Assembly (NCBI GenBank): GCA_015680685.1
Contig: MNCI01002172.1
Span: 159,389 to 223,388, forward strand
Direction: 5' to 3'
DNA: 64,000 nt
Source of the DNA: Gnetum montanum
Taxonomy: Eukaryota; Streptophyta; Gnetopsida; Gnetales; Gnetaceae
Positions within the stretch are counted from its first letter, which is position 1, and every line of letters starts with the position of its first letter. Of the stretch, positions 32,985 to 44,830 are shown piece by piece. Made by a program: the position numbers and the translations under genes. The notes under the pieces are model-generated. The model saw only the letters and a program-made list of their open reading frames with translations, ran no database searches and was not told the origin of the DNA.

Positions 32985-33297
32985 GATTGTACATATGGAT
33001 AGGCCCCACAACCATGACTTTACATTGATATAAATGGCATCATTTATTCAAAGATATAGACATGTTCATGAATAAGCCCCACAACCATGGTTTTTCATTG
33101 ATGTAAATGGTATTATTTATTAAAAGAAATAGACATGTTCAATTGAAAACAGTTATCCAATTTGCAAGTGGACAACTAAGTTTTATTGTACATATGGATA
33201 GGCCCCAAAAACACTACTTTTAATTGAGGTAAATGGTATCATTTATTCAAAGAAATAAACTTGTTCAATTAAAAACTCCTATCCAATTTGCAAGTGG
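32985..33297. repeat. Three imperfect tandem repeats of about 90-115 bp
   Basis: Units begin near 32,987 (TGTACATATGGATAGGCCCC), 33,073 (GAATAAGCCCCACAACCATG) and 33,187 (TGTACATATGGATAGGCCCC) and share the core ATTGATGTAAATGGTATCAT with TTTATTCAAAG. The last two also share CTATCCAATTTGCAAGTGG. No coding role is seen. Confidence 0.7.
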
Positions 33298-33855
33298 GTT
33301 GAAAATAAATGATGGCACATAAGTCATAAATCAATAATGATCTATATCTTGGCATCTATCATTGGTCAAATCCTCCAAATCCACACAAGAAATGTTGTTA
33401 TTTTGTGTTCCATATTTTGATGGGAACTCCTCACTCATCACAACCGATGATTTTTGGAGCTAATCCTTCTCCCTAGACTATAAGAATAACAATTTTTCAT
33501 AATCATAGGGAAGGAAGTTAAGCTCACAACAAATCAATCAACCTGCAAAAGTATAACATGGTAAGTGCTCAGAATCTTGGCTCTCAAGAGTTTCTATTTT
33601 TTCATAGATTATTTTCATATTTATCTTCTAATGTTTCAATACATTCAACTTCTAACAATATGAGTATCTATTTCTACATAGATTAAATAACAAAAAAACA
33701 TCACAATCATCTACATACTCAATATAACAAAGCCATTCATAGTTCCATCAAAATTTACAAAATTAATCTATGTTGACATATTCAAAATCACTAATTCCAA
33801 ATGTAAATTTTTTCCCCTCATTCTTCCATAACTTACTACAATCTTGAAATCCAAC
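33298..33855. other. AT-rich DNA, no gene seen
   Basis: No supported frame. Minus-strand protein-like sequence begins near the right end and belongs to the next feature. Confidence 0.4.
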
Positions 33856-34810
33856 TTTTCCATTTTCATCAAAAGCTTGAAAGTCTACATTTTTCCAAAA
33901 AAACTCCTAATAATATCTTCATCATATTCATCGGCAAGCACAGTAGCCTTAGCATCATATAAAGATTCTTTTTTTCTTTTGTATGCATTGGAAAAATGTT
34001 GAATTCCATCATGGCTATAAAAATAATATCTTTGATCAACATTTTTATTTGACAAGTCATATCCTATAAAACTATTTGGTATACCATCTGCAACAATATT
34101 GTCATTATGTTTGGAACATAAGTTTGGGAAAGAGCCATCATTTCCTAATTTTAACTATTGAGGACAAACACTATATCTCTCAACATCTCCACGCTCTAAA
34201 TTCCAACTTTTTTTTCTTTTCAATGATAAGCAATATTTCTATAGAATTTAAAAACATTATTCTTGTTAAAACTATATAACTTATATATAAATACATGCTT
34301 CTTATAACACTTCATTTCATATTTTTCTACCTAAAAAATATAGTTTGCTTGTACACAAGTTGGGTGATTATTATTACTTCCATGTATTACTCTTTCTATA
34401 GTCTCATCTGACGATTTTCCTAAATAAAGATAACATATTGTTTTTGATAAATTACCTATATATATAAAATAATCATAACATACATCTAATAGAGCATCCT
34501 CACTAGCATACAATGATTCTTGATTATTTTTATATACATATAACAAATGTTGATTTCCATCATGATTATAAAAATGATAAGTCTGATCAACATTTCTATT
34601 TGATAAGTCATACTCTATATGACTATTTGATGTAGCACCAGCAACAAATTTGCCATGATATTTTATACATGATTTTTTCAAAGAGTCTTCATTTCCTAAT
34701 GTTACTTGTTCATGATAAATACTATTTCAATCAACATTTGTAGAATCAGAATGCAAATTCCTTTGTCCCTTCAATGATAAGCAACATTTCTGCACAATTT
34801 CCATTGATTA
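33856..34810 (-). pseudogene. Two tandem degenerate copies of an unrecognised coding segment
   Basis: On the minus strand, copy 1 (about 34,800-34,331) has CCLSLKG, then IEYDLSNRNVDQTYHFYNHD and YKNNQESLYASEDALL. Copy 2 (about 34,240-33,869) repeats the plan with YDLSNKNVDQRYYFYSHDG and YKRKKESLYDAKATVL, broken by shifts. The period is about 560-600 bases. The repeat of a whole segment suggests tandem exon or gene duplication. I recognise no family. Confidence 0.5.
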
Positions 34811-34984
34811 TATTCGTTAAAACTCAACAAAAATTCTTACAAAATCTACCTTATGCTTATTTTAATTTTTTAGTGTTATAGTTATTGTTTAAAAAAAATC
34901 ATCAAAGTTTAGCATTCTTTAAAGTTCAATATCAATAAAATTTATATGTCCTAACTTGTATATTTTTGCTTTATTTAGAATCAA

Positions 34985-35764
34985 ATGGGATCATATCTTA
35001 TTAGGGAAGGTTGGCAAGAGTGATCTTCCCATCTACTAATGAACTGTGACACTGGGGATCTAGATGAATGCATGCCAGCAATGACAATTCAAGCTCATTT
35101 TCAATGATATGGAGTTGCTTTCAAAAACTTTGTATATGAATCCAAGTTGTGTTACCAGAATGCAATATATAAGGATCAGCAAATCAATTCATCGAGATAT
35201 GTTCAAATTTAGAACATGAGCAACGTGATAAATAATTAGTGGTTGTGGCCATTTTACAAATTTGGAAATTCATGTTTCTATTATGAAATTGAGATTATTC
35301 CATTTAATATACCTAACGATGCATGGTTTGAATGGTGGAAATATTTTGGTCATAATCCATATTTGATGATAGAAAATTCTTCCTCTTTTGTCAAAGGTGC
35401 AAATCATAGTGATTATTTCTTCTATACAAATCCCAAAGTTAAAAATGTATACACATACAAGTTTGGTTGGACAAGCATGAGTTATTATCTATTTTCCACT
35501 ATAGAAAGAAAACTTGTCACCTGCAATTCATTAGGATTTACTTTCTATCAAGTAGTGTACACAATAAACAAGTGGGATAAAAGTTACTTCTAACAAAACA
35601 ATGTGCAAGCTTATAATAGAACTTCATCATTGACAAATGATTTACACATCTTGAATATTCAACTTAATGGTGGACTAACATTGGAAGACCTACAACATCC
35701 ACTCCATCAAGTGTTGTTGGCAAGTCCTTATGCTGGAGATTTTGATTATGATGAAGATCCATAA
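34985..35764 (+). pseudogene. Unrecognised coding remnant, copy B of the duplicated block
   Basis: Copy B of the segment at 22,425-23,160. It is better preserved: a 116-codon open stretch (35,243-35,593) with WPFYKFGNSCFYYEIEI, then FEWWKYFGHNPYLMIENSS and a Tyr/Phe-rich part. After a stop it continues to LHQVLLASPYAGDFDYDEDP. High Trp/Tyr/Phe/Asn content and no transmembrane segment. No family recognised. The shared downstream neighbour (LOG exon on the other strand) means the pair was duplicated together. Confidence 0.5.
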
Positions 35765-36319
35765 ACTTTAGCATAGATTCTATCTTGCAATGGTAATAAA
35801 ACAAGTTACCCTTTCTCTTTATGATTATCTTTTATTTGTAATACTTACACTTGTTTCATGTGATACTACATATGCTTAATGAATAAGGACCACATATTAT
35901 TTTTTTTCTGAGGATTACTAATAAATATACATAGGTCTTTACATTAACAATAATATAATGACACCAACTACTAAGAAAACAGTCACTTTTCCTTATGAAT
36001 AATTGTTCCCTTTTGCTAAAATCTTTAAGGTACATTCACAATTGCTTATAGTCATTAAGTTACACCAATGTAAGAACCTAGCTTGAGCTTGGTTCAGATG
36101 GTTCCAATCTAGTTTCCAATAAAGATGGTGGGTGCTTTAGCTAACACATGATCCAACCACAATTTTCTTCAACCGAAATATTTTCTTTAAATCCAAGCTA
36201 TTCTCTCTTCATTCCTAGAAAAATTTATCGAATGCATTACTTATCAAATCAACCAAAATGTAGGGAGAAAAAACAAAATATATGCATTTTATCAATACTA
36301 TTCCCATACCAAAAGCTTA
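35765..36319. other. AT-rich spacer between convergent remnants
   Basis: Holds no clear frame. It separates copy B from the LOG pseudogene; the same spacer is shorter (about 180 bases) in copy A. Confidence 0.4.
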
Positions 36320-37274
36320 CTGATTAACTTTCTTAAACAAGTCTCTGCAAAAAAATATTACGATCTTGACTACTAATAAAACTAGCATTAGTTGCATGAT
36401 CTAAAAATGTCAACATAAAATCATAATAGCCTTCAACATTTAACAATCCAACCTAAAAATAAAGAAGAAAAATTCTTAACTGCTTTTTAACATTAATCAT
36501 GATAAATTATGCCTAATGTCACAACATCATCAAACATATTAGGTTGTTATGAATTCCAAGTTGTCTCCAACTAATAACCTCCATAACTTCTTCCATGGTC
36601 CCAAAACCACCGAGTAATAAGCAAATAAAATTATTTCTACTACAACAAAATACATTAAATATTACAAAACAAAATACAAATATAGCAACTACCTAGTAAA
36701 CCAATAAAGACATCTCTGTACTCTGTCATTATTGTTTTTCTCTCAAGCATAGTGTTAATAATATGAATATTGCCGATTGTTTTACCAATGATCTATGTGT
36801 AGTAAAAATCACAAGAAAATACTTAAATTATCAGTATGATATGTACAAGTACACTACACTAACAAAAGATCGTTGTTACTAGAATAGTACCTGCTTAGAT
36901 GCAAAAAATTTTGGTACCACTTTGTTATTCAAGATACAAACAATAATCAACTAATAAATTCACGAACAAAATACCTTAATAAGAATCCAAATTCATAATT
37001 TTATCCAAGAACATTTCCTCCCCTACTACAAACAATGTTATCTACAACACCCATTAGCCCAATGCTTCCTCTGCCATATATTAATTCAATTTTTCTTCTA
37101 AACTTCATACCAAAACAACTAAGTTAAATAAACAAAACATATAAATTTGTTATACATACCTTGAAAAGTAGTAACAATTAACATTACCATTTCTAATCCA
37201 AGTTGTTTTGCAGCATTTTCAAATCTATTATGTTTGCCTAACTGACTTCCACAAAAAAGACAAATTCTTGCCAT
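36320..37274 (-). pseudogene. LOG-type cytokinin riboside 5'-monophosphate phosphoribohydrolase, decayed
   Basis: LOG enzymes release active cytokinin bases from their nucleotides in the cytosol and nucleus. Five exon pieces in family order on the minus strand: ATG 37,274 to 37,160 (ARICLFCGSQLGKHNRFENA; donor GTATGT); about 37,095-36,970 (YGRGSIGLMG, where the family has YGGGSIGLMG); about 36,800-36,695 (GKTIGNI...MLERKTIMTEYRDVFIGLLG, against HQRKAEMARxADAFIALPGG); about 36,645-36,515 (GGFGTMEEVMEVISWRQLGI); and 36,452-36,320 (GLLNVEGYYDF to GFIS-like). In exon 3 the usual R-K-A-E-M/PGG region is altered, and exon 2 has a stop after VLG. Conserved PGGxGTxxE is only partly kept. Not functional as read. 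Confidence 0.8.
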
Positions 37275-37699
37275 TTTACTTATTCGCACTTGTCAACACA
37301 TGTCATTAGTTTGACCAAAATGAAAATTTCCATTTATAATCTATTGAGAGGACCAACTACTAGAACATGTTATTCCCAATGCAACAAAAATATAAAATAA
37401 TGTATTGCTTTCTGTCATATCGTCACTATCCTCATAATGATTTCTCCTTTTTTTCAACCATGAATATATCTAATAACAAAAGATTTGATCTCCTTCTCGA
37501 GCACAACAATAACACTATATGGATACATTGATTTAAGGTTAAAAAATACAAGTTGCATAAGAGTCAAGTCCAGTCAATGTAGACTTTGAATGAACATTGA
37601 TTCAACAGATGAATAAACACATCAATCTAAATATTCTAAAGGTAACCACAGTTTTGGTAAACGTCAACGGTGAATATTCTAAAACTAGAAGTGGTTTTG
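37275..37699. other. Spacer with a short direct repeat
   Basis: Contains GGTTTTGGTAAACGTAAGCG and a partner GTTTTGGTAAACGTCAACGG about 50 bases apart (37,645-37,712). Their borders coincide with the left edge of the copia remnant IV. No gene. Confidence 0.4.
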
Positions 37700-37712
37700 G
37701 TAAACGTAAGCG

Positions 37713-39088
37713 GTGAGTTTAATTCAGATTGATGTGTTTGGTTATGTTTCAGTAACTTTCATTGTTAGTTTCAAATATTCTAAAACAGTATGGATTTACT
37801 TCATGAAATTCAAATATGAAGTCTTTGAAAAATTCAAGGAATATAAAGTTCTTATTGAAAATCAATTCCAAAAAGAATTAAAGTCCTTAAAAACAAATAA
37901 TGATGGAGAATATTTTTTAAATGAATTTGAAAAGTTTTATAAGATTCATAGTATTTTTGTATTATGTAAAGTACCCAAGCTTTACTCCAAGTATTTAAGG
38001 AGCTAAAAACACATTGGATCTAATTTTCAAGGATGTGTTTGTTTATGTTTTAGTAACTTTAATTGCTAGTTTTGGATATTAGGGATCCTTTATAGATGAT
38101 TAGTCTAAAACAGTATGGATTTACTTCATGAAATTTAAATGTGAAGTCTTTAAAAAATTCAAGGAATATAAAGTTCTTATTAAAAATCAATTTCACATAG
38201 AATTAAAGACCATAAAAATAGACATTGATGGGGACTATTTTAGATAAATTTGAAAATTTTTATAAGATTCATATCATTTTCAAGTAAAAAATCATTCCAT
38301 GCACTTTACAACAAAATAGAGTTGCAAAGTGGATAAATAGATTCTCTTGTAATGAGCTTGAAGTATGATTAGTGATGCTCTTTTTGAAAATAAATTTTGA
38401 GCAAAAGCTATGATGATGGCTTGCTACTTGATTAACAAATCATCTTCATTATCATTGAATGGTAGAATCCCATAAGAGAGATGGTTCAGTAAGAAAGTTT
38501 CATTGGATCATTTAAGAGCATTTGAGAGTATAGCTTATTATCATGTGTCTAAAGAATGTAGATCTAAATTGGATTATAAACTAATAAATGTATGTTTCTT
38601 GGGTATGGCCATGGAATAAAAGGATATAAAATATGGAATCCTTATACCAACAAAATCATTTATACTAGAGATGTGTTTATGGAAAAATCTCAACTAGATG
38701 AGATTGAGAAAAAGATTCTAGAAAAAGCTTATTATGATATTGACCAAGAATCATCCACAAAATAAGTTGATGAAATTGAGGATGGCAAAGAAGATATACC
38801 TCAAGAAGAATATCAACCATTAAGAAAGTCAAATTAGGTCAAACGACCATCATAATATTAAGACTCTTATATTTTGTGTATTAGTAATGCTCCTCAAACC
38901 TATAAAAATACTTGTAATTCAAAAGTTAGCAAAGCTTGGAAAAATGCTATGGATGAGGAAATGTAAGCACTAATGAAAAACAAAATATGAAAATTTGTTA
39001 CACTTCCTCCCTGGAAGAAAGCTAGCTAGCTACAAATGGCTCTTCAAAATAAAAGAGAGAGAAGTATACAAGGCATAATTAGTGAAAA
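37713..39088 (+). pseudogene. Element IV integrase and linker
   Basis: The copia integrase core is seen in VWIYFMKFKYEVFEKF and NNDGEYFLNEFEKFYK (37,800-37,950). The same stretch is repeated in degraded form at 38,030-38,290. Later come ACYLINKSSSLSLNG, LRAFESIAY and SKLDYKLINVCFLGYGHGIK, which match the conserved part after the integrase core, and SKAWKNAMDEEM at the start of RT. Numerous stops and shifts. Confidence 0.7.
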
Positions 39089-39093
39089 AATAA

Positions 39094-39459
39094 TGTGGAA
39101 GATGATGTGTAGACGTTCCACATTATTAGGAGATTGATCTCATATTTTTATTTATTCTAAATAAGATGAGATCCTAGTTGTCCATGCTTATCCATATCCA
39201 TGCTTATCCATACCCATGATTATCTCATCCATAAAGAAGATGACAAGGATCATTCCCATGATTTTAGAGACTCATGCTTATCTCTTCAAATCCATTCTTG
39301 GAAGGATCCAAGTCTATATAATTGTAGCAGCACATATTCATAAATATATAGATTCTGGATTAACAAATTGTAAGTGTGTTTTTTTTTTTCTAATAATGTT
39401 CTGTAATTTCTATTTCGCATAGATAGTAGATCTAGGGCCCTTTAGATTCAGATTTCTCA
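39094..39459 (+). repeat. Element V 5' LTR
   Basis: 366 bases, TGTGGAAGATG to GATTTCTCA. Aligns with the 3' LTR along its length, including CATTCTTGGAAGGATCCAAG. Followed by the PBS after two bases. Confidence 0.9.
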
Positions 39460-39461
39460 TT

Positions 39462-39473
39462 TGGTATCAGAGC
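39462..39473 (+). other. Primer binding site of element V
   Basis: TGGTATCAGAGC, the standard plant copia site complementary to the 3' end of initiator tRNA-Met. Confidence 0.92.
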
Positions 39474-39511
39474 TCAGTTAGCTCAGATTCTTGACAACAG
39501 ATCTCTTCAGA

Positions 39512-42500
39512 ATGGCCCAAAATAATGGATCCGTGTCTCTCCAAATTCCTGTATTCAATGGAGAAAATTATGAATATTGGGCAATTAAGATGAAGACAGT
39601 TATGATCTGACAAGATCTATAGGATATTGTTGAAGGTGGATTTCAAGATGTTGATCAAGAAACATTTCAAGCCCTAACAAAAGATGAAAAGAATGAAGTC
39701 AAGAAGCTTCGTAAGAAAGATGCAAAAGCATTATTCATCATTCCATCTGGGTTAGATTTGACAATCTTTCCCAAAATTGTGGTGCATCCAACAAGCAAAG
39801 CTACATGGGATGCACTAGAGATTGTATACAAGGGATTATTAAAAGTTCGTGTTGTCAAGTTACAAGCTTTAAAGAAAGATTTTGAATCTTTGCACATGCT
39901 AGATTCAGAGAATATTGATCAATACATCAGCCGATTTCAACAAGTTTGAAATGGACTTGAATCTTGTGGAGAAACGCTTGAGGAAAGGCATGCTGTTGAA
40001 ACGATCCTTCGAAGTGTGACCCAAAAATATGATCCCATCGTCATGGCTATTGAAGAAGCAAGAGATCTTGATAAGATGACCATGGTTGAGCTTGTAGGAA
40101 GCTTGAAGACATACTAGCAAAGAATTGTTGATCATGAGGATTCAATAGCAAATGCATTTCAAGCACAATCCTAGAGATCATTCAATCAAAATCAAAATCC
40201 TCAAGTGGATCCTCATTCAAAGGATGTGGATGTGGTCACGGTAGATCCAGACGTCGTGGCTGTGGAAGATCAAATCAATCAAATGAAGGTAAGCATTGTG
40301 ATTTCTATGGTACCAACACCCACAATACTCATGAATGTTGGTCTAGGAAGAAGCATGAAAAGAAAGGCAAAGCAAAAATTGCAAAAGATGAAGATCACCA
40401 CAAGAATCACCAAAAAGGTAAGCAACTGCTTTATACTGAAGAGGAGGAAGATCACCTCCTGATCTCTACAAAGGCATTAGATGCTAGCAATAACAACAAG
40501 TGGTATGTTGATAGTGGGTGCAGCAATCACATGACTGGGGACAAGAAACTCTTCTTAAGTCTGGAAACATATGATGGAAAGGTCACCATAGGTAATGGGA
40601 AGAAGTTAACCATTGCTGGGATTGGATTGCTTGCCTTCACAACCATGCAAGGTAACAACTATGTTATTTCCTAGATCTACTTTATTCTAGATCTTTCAAA
40701 GAATTTATTAAGTGTGGGACAATTATGTCGCAATGGGTATCGTGTTGCATTTGAAAAGAATGTTTGTAAAATCTCTAAGGCTGATGATGATAAGGGTATT
40801 TCCATTATCCCTATTAGCAAAAATCAAATGTATAAGTTGTAGATACAAAAGGATGTTCAATGCCTCACTGTCACTGACGATGTTACATGGTTGTGGCATG
40901 CTCAATTACGACATGTCAACTTTAGCTCAATGGACCGCATGTAGAAAGAAGGACTCGTTAGAGGTATGCCAAAATTTTCTTTGTCCAATAGTCATGATTG
41001 TGGCATATTTCAACTAGGAAAAATCACAAGATTATCATTTCCTAGGAAAGAACATAGATCTCAAGAAAAATTAGATCTAGTTCATATGGATTTATGCAGT
41101 CCCATGCAAGCATTGAGCCTAGGCAAAAATCGCTATATGTTAATCATCATGGATGATTTTTCCAGATTTGCTTGGGGTTATTTTATGAAATTAAAAGATC
41201 AAACATTTGGATTTTTTAGAGAATTCAAGATGGCAATAGAAAATCAAAGTGGCAATACAATCAAGCAAATCCAAACAGATCGTGGTGGTGAATTTTTGTC
41301 CCAAGAATTTGAGGAATTCTACAAGAAGAATGGAATTATTCACCAAACTACCACATCCTATACACCCCCAACAAAATGGAGTAGTTGAAAGGAAAAATAG
41401 GACCATGGTTGAAATGGCTAGGTGTTTACTACAACTATCAAACTTAGCAGATACGTTTTGGGAAGAAACTTGTGCAACATCAATTTATCTTTTAAATAGA
41501 TTACCTTCCAAATCAATTCACAATAAAACACCCTATGAATTCTGGCATGGTTATACACCTAATATTTCACATTTGAAAATCTTTGGTTCACCCTACTATG
41601 TGCACATCCCTGCCCAAAACAAACAAAAATTAGACGGTAAAGCTATGCCTTGTATTTTCGTTGGATATTCTCCCACATCTAAAGCTTATAGGTTCTATGA
41701 TAAAAACAATCACAAGGTTTTGAAGCAACCAAAATGTTTTTTCCAGCAACCAAAATGTTTTTTGCAGGCCCTAACATCAGCGTGTTTTTTGAGCACCCTC
41801 CAGGTTATTCTCTTTCCAACATCAAACCCACTCCAACGAAGCCAAGCAGGCACACATCTCAAGACTCTTCTATCAAATGGGGACGTCCTTCCCAGAATCA
41901 TGGACACCATGGGAATTGTGTGACTCCCAGGCCCCAATGGCCCCTTGTTTCTGCAGGGTCTACCTCACCTATTTCCCACACACTAGCGCCTCTCCTTCCT
42001 CACTAGTGCTCCCTCCATTTGGTGCAACAATAGCCAGACATCAATTTTGGTGCCCCAACTCCATGTTTTTTGGTTCTCGAGTCATCATGCCCTCCAGCTG
42101 CCTATTCTGTTATTTCGATAGCATCCAATCCACATTTCTTGTATTCGCTAGCACACAATTCGCCCTTTTGGACTTCCTTCCATCCACCATTCTATCCAAT
42201 GCTACTCCCTATGGGCCTCTAACTCCACATGCTTTTGTGCCAACGTCTACAAACATTTTCCTTCCTCTTTCTACGCCATTTTCTACAGAAATTCCCTCCT
42301 TGATCTAGTCAGTAGCCGCGCCCTCCTAGGTCCTTCCCTTTGTGCCAACCATGACTCCTCCTCGATAGTCTCTTTCTTCCTCATAGGTGGCTCTCTCTCA
42401 CCCAGCCTCCCAAATGTTGGATCTAAATTTTCACCACTGCCTAACCCACAGCCATTCTCACTAGCACCATGTTTAGCCAACCCAAGCTAATGCAAATGCT

Positions 42501-44115
42501 GCCACTGCTCTCTTCTCCAACATGGGTGATGACTTCTACGCACTACTTACACCGATGGGGGGGAGCTCTGATGGTTTGGCAAAACCATCCACCATCGTCG
42601 AAGCTGCACTAGATGATCATTGGAATGCAGCAATGGAATATGAGCTACAGAAAATCAATAAAAAAAACACTTGGAGTCTAGTTCCTCATCCATCTGGTAA
42701 GCTAGTCATTAGCTTAAAATGGATATCCAAACTCAAGAGAAATCAATATGGTGAACTAGACAAATTCAAAGCTTGCCTAGTTACCAAGGGATATCTCCAA
42801 CAACAAGGCAGATACTTTGATGACAACTTTGCTCCTGTTTCACAATTGGAATCTATGAAAATCTTTCTAGCTATTGCTGCACAAGCTGGCTATGTGGTAT
42901 ATCAACTGGATGTGAATTCCTCAATGGCGTTCTGAATGAAGAAGTCTATGTGGAACAACCCCCAGGTTTTGTTGATGAAGGAAAACAAGATCATGTGTAC
43001 AAGCTTCATAAAGCTTTGTACGGGCTCAAGCAAGCTCCACGTGCATGGTATGCACATATTCATTCATTTTTCATCCAAGAGGGGTTCATCCATCTTCAGT
43101 CCCAAACTACAATTTACAAAAAGGTATCTGGAGATAATTTTAATTTTTTCTTGTCTGTATGTAGATGATTTAATTTATTTTTCTTCTACAATTGCATTAG
43201 GAAATGATTTTCTTAATGCTATGCAAAATGAGTTTGAAATGTCTAATCTAGGGAAAATGTCATATTTTCTGGGTTTTCAAGTAATCCAGAGAAAAAATCC
43301 ATTTCCATATGCCAAATGAAATTTTCCCGATCCTTACTTGAGAAATTTGGCATGATTAATAGTAATCCCTCAGACACACCACTCTCCCTTAGTATAAAAC
43401 TTACCAAGAATGATAAATCTCCTTCAGTCAATCCATCACTATATAGATCCCTAGTTGGTGGTTTATTGTATCTCTCTAATACTCGTCTAGATATTCAATA
43501 TGATGTCAATTACCTTTCTTGGTTCATGCAAGATCCGCATGAATCACATTGGAAAGCTACAAAACGAGTTCTACATTACCTGAGAACTACAACAGATTTT
43601 GAGATCACATTCCATCAACATACAAACTTCAAGGTATGGGGATACATTGATGCAGATTGGGGAGGTGACCTTGATGATCGAAAGTCAACTTTTGGTTTTT
43701 GTCTCTTCTTCGGTCCATTGCTCATCTCTTGGGGATCAAAGAAGTAGTCTTCAGTTGCACTCTCAACAACCGAAGCAAAATACATAGCTACATCAAGTGT
43801 TGCTTCTCAAGCCATGTGGATTCACTCTATTTTCATTGAAATGGGATTCACACTTGATCCTCCCATTCACTTATACTATGACAACACAAGTGCTATTGCA
43901 ATGGCTCACAATCTAGTTTAGCATGGGCGTACCAAGCACATTGATATCAAGCATCACCATCTCAGAAGCTTGATCCAAGACAACATCCTCAACATGGAAT
44001 ATTGTGCAATTGAAGCACAACTAGCAGATATTTTTACCAAGATTTTGAGCCATGAGAAGTTTACATCCTTCAGAGACCTCCTTGGAGTGGAACCCCTTAC
44101 CATCATGGGGGAGTT
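39512..44115 (+). pseudogene. Element V gag-pol polyprotein
   Basis: Start ATG 39,512 (MAQNNGSVSLQIPVFNGENY; capsid domain). The zinc knuckle near 40,297 has Tyr in place of the second Cys (CDFYGTNTHNTHEC). Protease: WYVDSGCSNHMTG near 40,501. Integrase: WLWHAQLRHVNF, DLVHMDL, QTDRGGEF (41,273 on) and QQNGVVERKNR after a shift near 41,360. A poorly conserved linker follows, then RT from 42,522 (WNAAMEYELQKINKKNTW), a shift after [17 protein letters not shown] near 43,160, and RNase H to about 44,090 (YIDADWGGDLDDRKSTFG, then STTEAKYIA after a TAG). In gag, stops include TGA and TAG only. At least four frameshifts. Not functional. Confidence 0.88.
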
Positions 44116-44463
44116 TATGGAAGATGATTTGTAGACATTCCACATTATTAGGAGATTGATCTCATATTTTTATTTACTCTAAATAAGATGAGATCCTAGT
44201 TGTCCATTCTTATCCATACCCATGATTATCTCATCCATAAATAAGATGATAAGGATCATTCCCATGATTTTAGAGACTCATGCTTATCTCTTCAAATCCA
44301 TTCTTGGAAGGATCCAAGTCTATATAATTGTAGCAGCACATATTCATAAATATATAGATTCTAGATTAACAAATTGTAAGTGTGTTTTTTGTTCTAACAA
44401 AGTTCTTTAATTTCTATTTAGCATAGATAGTAGATCCAGGGCCCTTTAGATTTAGATTTCTCA
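44116..44463 (+). repeat. Element V 3' LTR
   Basis: 348 bases; begins TATGGAAG where the 5' copy has TGTGGAAG, so the terminal TG has become TA. Ends TTTCTCA before AATAA. It is 18 bases shorter than the 5' LTR, largely from loss of one of the TCCATGCTTATCCATA units. Confidence 0.9.
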
Positions 44464-44830
44464 AATAATACTCTCAAAAGAAGGGTATCATTCATGAAAG
44501 AATCTTTATACTAGTAGTAAAAATAACCTTTATAAAAATTATGTTGTCTTTTATGGTTGTTTTAGATCTTGAACTTAATCAAATACATGTTAACACTACT
44601 TTTCTTCATGGAAATTTTTATGAAGAAATATACATGTAGCAACTTGAAGGTTACGTGGTTAAAGGTAAGAAAAACATGATATGTCACACTTATATGGGTT
44701 GACACAATTCCTAAGGATGTGGTATAAGAAATTTAATTGTTGCATTTTAAGTTTGATTTTGTAAGGACTAATAATGATCTTTGCATTTATTTAAAGAAAG
44801 ACTCAAAAACATATTTAATATTACTATTGT
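44464..44830 (+). pseudogene. Element IV reverse transcriptase, middle piece
   Basis: Reads LDLELNQIHVNTTFLHGNFY then EEIYM-stop-QLEGYVVKGKKN, the copia RT motif with the first catalytic Asp (usual QMDVKTAFLHGDLEEEIYM) altered to LNQIHVNT. It ends at LILLL, just short of the second catalytic box, where insert VI begins. Confidence 0.7.

Larger units (their letters stand above)
39094..44463 (+). mobile_element. Element V: full-length Ty1/copia element with target duplication
   Basis: 5,370 bases between perfect AATAA duplications (39,089-39,093; 44,464-44,468). Two short LTRs, an initiator-Met-type PBS, gag-PR-INT-RT-RH in copia order and a polypurine tract (44,104-44,115) are all present. 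Coding frames are broken by stops and several shifts, so it is old or fast decaying. It sits in the integrase-RT linker of element IV. Confidence 0.92.

Noticed and set aside
41734-42308. Plus-strand frames in the integrase-RT linker of element V as a separate gene
   Set aside because: The linker of copia polyproteins is poorly conserved and this stretch joins known domains on both sides; three overlapping frames are open, typical of Ser/Pro-rich linker composition.
44464-44830. RT piece as the continuation of element V
   Set aside because: Element V already has its own RT and ends at its 3' LTR before this point; the piece continues element IV across the AATAA target duplication.
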